From JBGTBQ01 sp041749275 (GTDB lineage Bacteria > Acidobacteriota > Blastocatellia > Pyrinomonadales > Pyrinomonadaceae), in NCBI GenBank assembly GCA_041749275.1, contig JBGTBQ010000406.1, forward strand, positions 1 to 28,433: DNA of 28,433 bases, in the 5' to 3' direction. Of this stretch, positions 23,784 to 28,433 are shown in pieces. The position numbers and the translations under genes were made by a program. Position 1 is the stretch's first letter. Each line of letters starts with the position of its first letter. The notes beneath the pieces were generated by a model. The model was not told where the DNA came from and ran no database searches. It worked only from the letters and a program-made list of their open reading frames with translations.

Positions 23784-24728
23784 ATGGACACCTTCGTTCA
23801 GCAACTCATCAACGGCCTGACCATCGGTTCGATCTACGCGCTCATCGCGCTTGGGTACACGATGGTCTACGGCATTCTGCGCCTCATCAATTTCGCCCAC
23901 GGCGACATCTACATGATCGGCGCTTACAGCGGCTTCTACCTCGCGCACTGGCTCGGCTTCGCCAGCGAGCCGTCGCTCGTCGGCCTCGGCGTGACGCTCG
24001 TCGGTTCGATGGTCGTGGCGGCGCTGGTCGGGATGGCGATTGAGCGTTTCGCCTACCGGCCCGTCCGCAAGTACGCGCGCATGACGACGCTCATCACCGC
24101 CATCGGCATGTCGCTCTTGTTGGAAAACCTCGGCGTCGTCATCTTCGGCGGCGCCCCGCGTTCTTTCCCCGAACTGTTGCAGAACGAGACCTACACGCTC
24201 TTTGGCAACGCCGCCATCTCGAAGTCGCAGCTATTGATCTTCGGCGTCTCGATTGCGCTGATGCTGCTCTTGCAGTGGATCATCTATTGGACGAAGGTCG
24301 GCACCGCGATGCGCGCCGTCTCCTTCAACCTCAACTCGGCGAAGTTGATGGGCATCAACACCGACTTCATCATCGTCTTCACCTTCGCGCTCGGCTCGGC
24401 GATGGCGGCGGCGGGCGGCGTTCTGACGGCGCAGTACAACCCGACCATCTACCCGCTGATGGGCATCATCACGGGCTTGAAAGCCTTCGTCGCGGCAGTC
24501 CTCGGCGGCATCGGCAACATCCCCGGCGCGGTCTTGGGCGGGCTGCTTATCGGCGCGGCGGAGACCTTCGTCGTCGGCTACGGTTCGAGCTTTGGCCCGG
24601 CCATCGGTCTGGATTGGCTCGTGATTCCTTCGACGTACCGCGACGCCGTCGCCTTCGCCATCCTGATCCTCGTTCTGCTCTTCCGCCCGGCGGGCATTCT
24701 CGGCTCGACCGTGCAGGAAAAAGTTTAA
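23784..24728 (+). CDS. livH: Branched-chain amino acid ABC permease LivH
   Basis: This 314-residue inner-membrane protein is the LivH-type permease. It opens with LINGLTIGSIYALIALGYTMVYGILRLINFAHGD, the hallmark of the family, and contains hydrophobic helices throughout. The coupling loop KVGTAMRAVSFNLNSAKLMGIN near residues 170-195 contacts the ATPases, and FRPAGILGS ends the protein. It pairs with LivM to form the translocation pore. It follows the binding-protein gene after 19 bp and is separated from livM by 89 bp occupied by inverted heptamer repeats. The gene is intact and its codon use is typical of the window. Confidence 0.95.
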   Translation: MDTFVQQLINGLTIGSIYALIALGYTMVYGILRLINFAHGDIYMIGAYSGFYLAHWLGFASEPSLVGLGVTLVGSMVVAALVGMAIERFAYRPVRKYARMTTLITAIGMSLLLENLGVVIFGGAPRSFPELLQNETYTLFGNAAISKSQLLIFGVSIALMLLLQWIIYWTKVGTAMRAVSFNLNSAKLMGINTDFIIVFTFALGSAMAAAGGVLTAQYNPTIYPLMGIITGLKAFVAAVLGGIGNIPGAVLGGLLIGAAETFVVGYGSSFGPAIGLDWLVIPSTYRDAVAFAILILVLLFRPAGILGSTVQEKV

Positions 24729-24733
24729 AAGCA

Positions 24734-24808
24734 GTGACGGGTGACGAGCGACGAGTGACAAGCTAAGAACCGTCTTCGACTCGTCGCTCGTCGCTCATCG
24801 CTCGTCAC
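24734..24808. repeat. Inverted heptanucleotide repeat arrays between livH and livM
   Basis: Four units of a GTGACGA-like heptamer (24734-24761) are followed after 12 nt by five units of the reverse complement, TCGTCGC/TCGTCAC-like (24774-24808). The arms can form a long imperfect hairpin inside the operon message, filling nearly all of the livH-livM gap. Confidence 0.85.
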
Positions 24809-24817
24809 TACTTGTAT

Positions 24818-25942
24818 ATGCCTTCTTCCGTTAAAAAGCTCATCGGCGTGGTCGCCCTCTTCGTCTCGCTCGTCGTCGTTAACGCGCTGACGAGCCGGGA
24901 GGGACTGTTTGGCTTCGGCATCGGACTCTACGAAACCGAGATTCTGATGCTGGTGGGGATCAACGTCATCCTCGCCGTCTCGCTGAACCTGATTAACGGC
25001 GTGACGGGGCAGTTCTCCATCGGCCACGCGGGCTTCATGGCGGTCGGCGCCTACTCGTCCGCTTATTTCACCGTCTACCACGGGCAGGCTTGGGAGCGCT
25101 CGCTATCCGGGTCGGTCGGTGAAAGTTTCGCGCACGTCGTCATCTTCCTGATCGCAATTCTGATCGGCGCCATCGTCGCGGCGTTGATGGGCCTGCTCGT
25201 CGGCATCCCGAGTTTGCGGCTGCGCGGCGACTACCTCGCCATCGTCACGCTCGGCTTCGCGGAGATCATCCGCATCGTCATCCTCAACCTCGACGTGGTC
25301 GGCGGCGCGACCGGCTTCCCCGTCCCCGGCTCAGTCAACTTCCTGTGGGTGGGCACGCTGGGCGTCGTCACGATTCTCGTCGTCCGCAACATCGTCCGCT
25401 CCGACACGGGCCGCGCGCTCATCTCCATCCGCGAGGACGAACTCGCGGCGGAGGCGATGGGCGTCAACACGACGCGCTACAAAGTGCTCGCCTTCGTTAT
25501 CAGCTCGGCCTTCGCGGGCGTGGCGGGCGTGCTCTTCGGACACTTCAAGCGATTCTTAGCGACCCCCGACTTCACCTTCATCAAGTCGTTCGAAGTCATC
25601 ATCATGATCGTGCTCGGCGGGATGGGTTCGATCACCGGGGCGGTGTTCGGCGCGATTGTTATCACCATCCTCCCGGAACTCCTCCGCCGGCTCCCGCAGA
25701 TTGGCGGCTTCAACTTCGCAGACCTCCGCCTCGTCATCTACGCGGCGCTTCTCATCGTCATCATGCTGACGAGGCCGCAGGGCGTTTTGGGCGAGCGCGA
25801 AATCGGTCTCCACTGGCTCCGCCGCGCGCGGAAGGCGCCCGAAGGCGACAAGCAGGTCGGGGGCGACGAGGGCGTGCCCATCACGCAGCAGGTCGGGGAA
25901 ACAGTGAGCGAGAAGCCAACGAAAGAGGTGGAGAACAGATGA
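24818..25942 (+). CDS. livM: Branched-chain amino acid ABC permease LivM
   Basis: The 374-residue LivM-type inner-membrane permease has the expected motifs: INVILAVSLNLINGVTGQFSIGHAGFMAVGAY near residues 47-78, GIPSLRLRGDYLAIVTLGFAEIIRI near 130-155, and the ATPase-contacting loop TGRALISIREDELAAEAMGVNTTRYK near 195-220. TRPQGVLGERE marks the usual end, after which a hydrophilic tail of about 45 residues follows. I prefer ATG 24818; a TTG two codons earlier is possible, and neither has a ribosome-binding site because the heptamer array ends just upstream. Its stop overlaps the livG start (ATGA), so they are translationally coupled. Confidence 0.93.
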   Translation: MPSSVKKLIGVVALFVSLVVVNALTSREGLFGFGIGLYETEILMLVGINVILAVSLNLINGVTGQFSIGHAGFMAVGAYSSAYFTVYHGQAWERSLSGSVGESFAHVVIFLIAILIGAIVAALMGLLVGIPSLRLRGDYLAIVTLGFAEIIRIVILNLDVVGGATGFPVPGSVNFLWVGTLGVVTILVVRNIVRSDTGRALISIREDELAAEAMGVNTTRYKVLAFVISSAFAGVAGVLFGHFKRFLATPDFTFIKSFEVIIMIVLGGMGSITGAVFGAIVITILPELLRRLPQIGGFNFADLRLVIYAALLIVIMLTRPQGVLGEREIGLHWLRRARKAPEGDKQVGGDEGVPITQQVGETVSEKPTKEVENR

Positions 25943-26802
25943 GCGGCGCACCCGAACCGAGCGGCGTCAGGGCGACCAAAGAGGATTCCGTCATCACGGA
26001 GGCCGCGCGCACGGCGCGTTCGAAAGAGCCGGCGAGCGGCGACGGCTCGATCCTTCGCACCGACCAATGCACGATCCGCTTTGGCGGCCTCGTCGCCGTC
26101 AACTCGCTCGACATGGACGTGCGCCCCGGCGAAATCTACGGCCTCATCGGCCCGAACGGCGCGGGCAAGACGACCGTCTTCAATCTTTTGACCGGCGTCT
26201 ACAAACCCACCTCCGGCGAGATACGCTTTCAGGGCCGGCGCATTGACGGCCTCAAGTCCTATCAGATCGCGCGGCGCGGCGTCTCGCGCACGTTCCAGAA
26301 CATACGCCTGTTCCCCGGCATGACCGTGCTCGAAAACGTGATGACCGCCTGCCACCGGCACGCGAGTCAGAACCTCTTCGACGCCGTCTTTCGCACGCCG
26401 CGCTTCGCGCGCGACGAGCGCGAGCACCGCGAGTTTTGTCTTGAGCTGCTCGAAATCTTCGACCTCGCGCGCTTCAAGGATGAGGGCGGGACGAGCCTCG
26501 CCTACGGCAACCAGCGCCGTCTGGAGATCGTCCGCGCGCTCGCCACGCGCCCCGAACTGCTGCTGCTCGACGAGCCGGCGGCGGGGATGAACCCCTCGGA
26601 GCAGGACGATCTTCTCAATCTGATACATCAAATCCGCGACCGCTTCGGTCTGACCATCCTTCTCGTCGAACACAACATGAAAGTCGTCATGGGCGTCTGC
26701 GAACGGATACAGGTCGTGGACTACGGCAAGTCCATCGCGCTCGGCCTGCCCGGAGAGATCAGGAACGACCCGAAGGTGATCGAAGCTTACTTGGGAGATT
26801 GA
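25939..26802 (+). CDS. livG: ABC transporter ATPase LivG
   Basis: This 287-residue ATPase powers the Liv transporter. Walker A GPNGAGKT is near residue 73, the LivG-type signature LAYGNQRRLEI near 193, Walker B LLLLDEPAAGMNP near 212 and the switch histidine in LLVEHNM near 241. ARRGVSRTFQNIRLFPGMTVLENV is a LivG hallmark. About 37 extra N-terminal residues, rich in Ser/Glu/Ala, precede the ATPase domain; the ATGA overlap with livM supports this start over an internal one. The next gene is not livF but a toxin-antitoxin pair beginning within about 20 bp. Confidence 0.94.
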   Translation: MSGAPEPSGVRATKEDSVITEAARTARSKEPASGDGSILRTDQCTIRFGGLVAVNSLDMDVRPGEIYGLIGPNGAGKTTVFNLLTGVYKPTSGEIRFQGRRIDGLKSYQIARRGVSRTFQNIRLFPGMTVLENVMTACHRHASQNLFDAVFRTPRFARDEREHREFCLELLEIFDLARFKDEGGTSLAYGNQRRLEIVRALATRPELLLLDEPAAGMNPSEQDDLLNLIHQIRDRFGLTILLVEHNMKVVMGVCERIQVVDYGKSIALGLPGEIRNDPKVIEAYLGD

Positions 26803-26822
26803 CAGCCAGTATCCTGCTTGCA

Positions 26823-27251
26823 ATGAGGGAATGTCATATTGTCATTGACACAGGCGTTCTGGTCTCCGCACTTAAATCGAAGCGAGGCGCGTCGTTCAAA
26901 ATCCTGTCGTTGTTGTCGTCGGGCAAGTTCGCTTTCCATCTTTCAGTGCCGTTGGTCTGCGAGTACGAAGCAGTTTTGAAGCGCACGGAACTCGGCATAG
27001 ATTGGTCACTGGATGAGATCGAAGAGTTGTTGGACATCATTTGCTTTCTCGGAATCAAGCATGAGCTTTGGTATTTGTGGCGCCCCTTTTTGCAAGATGC
27101 CGGTGACGAGTTCGTTGCTGAGTTGGCCGTGACGGCGCAGGCGGACGCAATCGTTACGCATAACGTAAGGGACTTCAAAGGCATGGAGAAATTTGGCGTC
27201 AGGGTAATCACGCCGAAAGAATTGCTACAGGAAATCGGAGAAGCACAATGA
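26823..27251 (+). CDS. PIN-domain toxin
   Basis: The 142-residue protein is a PIN-domain ribonuclease of the kind found as VapC-like toxins. Conserved acidic residues are D9 in VIDTGVLVSAL, Glu in VCEYEAVL, Asp in DAGDEFVAEL and the late Asp in DAIVTHNVRDF. Such toxins cleave RNA (tRNA, rRNA or mRNA) when not neutralised. I start at ATG 26823, which leaves the first beta strand intact; an in-frame TTG at 26799 overlapping the livG stop is the alternative, and neither has a good ribosome-binding site. Codon choice is visibly less GC-rich than in the liv genes, suggesting acquisition. It overlaps the next gene (ATGA). Confidence 0.82.
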   Translation: MRECHIVIDTGVLVSALKSKRGASFKILSLLSSGKFAFHLSVPLVCEYEAVLKRTELGIDWSLDEIEELLDIICFLGIKHELWYLWRPFLQDAGDEFVAELAVTAQADAIVTHNVRDFKGMEKFGVRVITPKELLQEIGEAQ

Positions 27252-27484
27252 GCGCCATTACAATCAACATACCGGATTCGCTCTTCGCCAAACTCAAAGA
27301 AGCTGCCGCAAAAGATAAAAGCACGCCCGAATATTTTGCGGTGCTGGCAATAGCGGAGAAACTATCAAGTTTTATGACGGTAGAGTATTTAGAGGAAAGA
27401 GCGAAACGGGCCAAGCTTGAGCGGTTTGAAGAACTGTTATCGAAAGTGCCGGAAGTAGAGCCGGAGGAACACGACAAATTCTGA
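27248..27484 (+). CDS. Antitoxin partner of PIN toxin
   Basis: This 78-residue acidic protein starts MSAITINIPDSLFAKLKEAAAKDK, a strand-helix start typical of ribbon-helix-helix-like antitoxins, and ends in a Glu-rich helical tail that could wrap the toxin. It overlaps the PIN-toxin gene by four bases (ATGA), so the order is toxin first, antitoxin second, the reverse of the common vapBC order. It is predicted to bind and neutralise the toxin and perhaps to repress the operon. Like the toxin gene it has lower GC than the surrounding liv genes. livF begins 22 bp later. Confidence 0.72.
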   Translation: MSAITINIPDSLFAKLKEAAAKDKSTPEYFAVLAIAEKLSSFMTVEYLEERAKRAKLERFEELLSKVPEVEPEEHDKF

Positions 27485-27506
27485 CGCGATTGTCTCGTAC
27501 TGTTTC

Positions 27507-28211
27507 ATGCTCACAATAGAAAACATTTCCGTCGGCTACGGCGCGATCAGCGCCTTGAAAGGCGTCTCGATGCGCGTCGAACAGGGCGAGGTGGTAACGC
27601 TCATCGGCGCGAACGGGGCGGGGAAGACGACGACCCTGCGGACCATCACGGGTCTCCTCACCCCGACCGAGGGGCGCATTATGTTCGAGGGTGAGGAGAT
27701 CAGCGGCAAGCCGACGCATCAACTCGTCGCGCGCGGCATCTCGATGTCGCCCGAAGGCCGAGGCGTCTTCGCCAACCTCACCGTGCGCGAGAACTTGAAG
27801 ATGGGCGCCTATCTCAAGACGAACAAGGCCGAGATCGCCGAAGACATGCAGCGTGGCTTCCAGATGTTCCCGCGTCTCAAGGAGCGCGAGTCGCAGAAGG
27901 CAGGCACGCTTTCCGGCGGCGAGCAGCAGATGCTGGCGGTGGCCCGCATCCTGCGCACCGGCGCCCGGCTGTTGCTGCTCGATGAAATTTCGGAAGGGCT
28001 GGCGCCAGTGATCGTGCAGGCGCTGGCGCGCATGATCGGCACGCTACGCGCCAAGGGTTACACCATCGTCATGGTGGAACAGAACTTTCGTTTTGCCGCA
28101 CCGCTGGCGGATCGTTTTTACGTGATGGAGCATGGTCAGATCGTCGAAACATTCGCCGCTGCGGCGCTTGAAGAAAAAATGCCGGTGCTGCGTACGTTGC
28201 TGGGTGTCTGA
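27507..28211 (+). CDS. livF: ABC transporter ATPase LivF (mosaic, possible chimera)
   Basis: This 234-residue protein is the second Liv ATPase: Walker A GANGAGKT near residue 34, MSPEGRGVFANLTVREN near 80, signature LSGGEQQM near 134, and Walker B LLLLDEISEG near 155. The first ~130 residues match the acidobacterial style of the operon. From the signature onward it switches to a form known from betaproteobacterial homologs: DEISEGLAPVIVQALARM instead of DEPSMGLAP, and EQNFRFAAPLADRFYVMEHGQIVE. Codon choice changes with it, from CTC-rich to CTG/CGT-rich. The reading frame stays open, so the joined protein could function, but an assembly chimera at the conserved signature is the simplest reading. 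Confidence 0.8.
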   Translation: MLTIENISVGYGAISALKGVSMRVEQGEVVTLIGANGAGKTTTLRTITGLLTPTEGRIMFEGEEISGKPTHQLVARGISMSPEGRGVFANLTVRENLKMGAYLKTNKAEIAEDMQRGFQMFPRLKERESQKAGTLSGGEQQMLAVARILRTGARLLLLDEISEGLAPVIVQALARMIGTLRAKGYTIVMVEQNFRFAAPLADRFYVMEHGQIVETFAAAALEEKMPVLRTLLGV

Positions 28212-28372
28212 CGTGCGTAAAATTTTTTAACGAGCATCGTTGACACACATCATGTACAGGGAAGGGGTGGCGAAAGGCAAGACCAGGTTGGGCAGCAATC
28301 GTGAGCATGCAACCACTATAAAAACCGTCATACAAACCATCATAAAAACGACATCAGTCACAGGAGACGACA
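28212..28372. other. Betaproteobacterial-like intergenic region
   Basis: This 161-bp stretch differs in style from the rest of the window: it contains an ATTTTTT run after the livF stop, repeated CATAAAAAC/CATACAAAC-like words, and ends in AGGAGACGACA before an ATG. It resembles the gap before a periplasmic binding-protein gene in Burkholderiales. It belongs to the same foreign-looking segment as the end of livF. Confidence 0.5.
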
Positions 28373-28433
28373 ATGAAATCAGTACATCTTCCATGCATCA
28401 CTTTTCCATGCATCACTTTTCCATGCATCACTT
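28373..28433 (+). CDS. Start of an ORF ending in a 15-bp repeat (partial)
   Basis: An ATG with a good AGGAG site 7 nt upstream begins a frame reading MKSVHLPCITF before the window ends. In a genuine transporter cluster a binding-protein signal peptide would be expected here. Instead the last 45 bases are three copies of a 15-bp unit, so the visible residues after about the sixth are probably not real protein. The entry is therefore a partial gene of unknown product at best. Confidence 0.35.
   Translation, partial: MKSVHLPCITFPCITFPCIT
28389..28433. repeat. 15-bp direct repeat x3 at window end
   Basis: The unit TTCCATGCATCACTT occurs three times head to tail, without mismatches, exactly up to the last base of the window. 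The location suggests an assembly-end artefact rather than a natural minisatellite. Confidence 0.9.

Noticed and set aside
24734..24808. Repeat block considered as a CRISPR array
   Set aside because: Units are 7 bp with no spacers and in opposite orientations, and no cas gene is present.
25738..26823. Minus-strand open frame of 361 codons
   Set aside because: It is the antisense shadow of livG, whose Walker motifs are intact.

Overview
The window is GC-rich, densely coded chromosomal DNA from a bacterium that most resembles an Acidobacteriota of the Blastocatellia/Pyrinomonadaceae type. This is an inference from gene content and style: a soluble Ser/Thr kinase fused to TolB-like and TPR domains, strong preference for CTC/GTC/CGC codons, and heptanucleotide and palindromic intergenic repeats. 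No rRNA, tRNA, CRISPR array, transposase or phage gene was found.

Layout. (1) 1-1800: a CBS-domain protein cut by the left edge, divergent from a two-gene operon for a thioredoxin-like [2Fe-2S] ferredoxin and an ApaH-like phosphatase. (2) 1870-6081: two tandem thymidylate-kinase-like P-loop proteins (the second with Arg for the Walker A Lys), then a Ppx/GppA-HD phosphatase and a CHAD protein, suggesting nucleotide and polyphosphate metabolism. (3) 6278-7642: a PLP-dependent cystathionine beta-synthase/cysteine synthase with a C-terminal CBS pair. (4) 7721-9799, minus strand: a compact pepE-thyA-folA operon linking thymidylate synthase and dihydrofolate reductase, followed by a PlsC-like acyltransferase (9871-11304). 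(5) 11443-17509: the kinase-TolB-TPR protein, a lipoprotein, a pirin, an ECF-like sigma factor and a secreted trypsin-like protease. (6) 17510-21795: a gene-poor stretch with a possible structured RNA and a MITE/REP-like element, then a membrane-anchored PHP hydrolase, a Dabb protein, a second REP-like element, an aldo/keto reductase and a CsbD/YflT-like stress protein. (7) 22466-28211: a five-component branched-chain amino acid (HAAT) ABC transporter operon (binding lipoprotein, LivH, LivM, LivG, LivF), interrupted between livG and livF by a PIN toxin-antitoxin pair.

The most notable points are as follows. The last gene, livF, changes abruptly from acidobacterial to betaproteobacterial style near 27,900, at a conserved ABC signature, and the window then ends in a 15-bp triplet repeat; a chimeric assembly is the leading explanation. 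A ~138-bp inverted-repeat element with REP-like hairpin cores and candidate flanking direct repeats lies at 17992-18129, with a related copy at 19744-19818. Heptanucleotide repeats lie just upstream of the CHAD gene and between livH and livM. All three convergent gene pairs are separated by strong dyads without T-tracts. I did not see a clearly new multi-gene defence or biosynthetic system.
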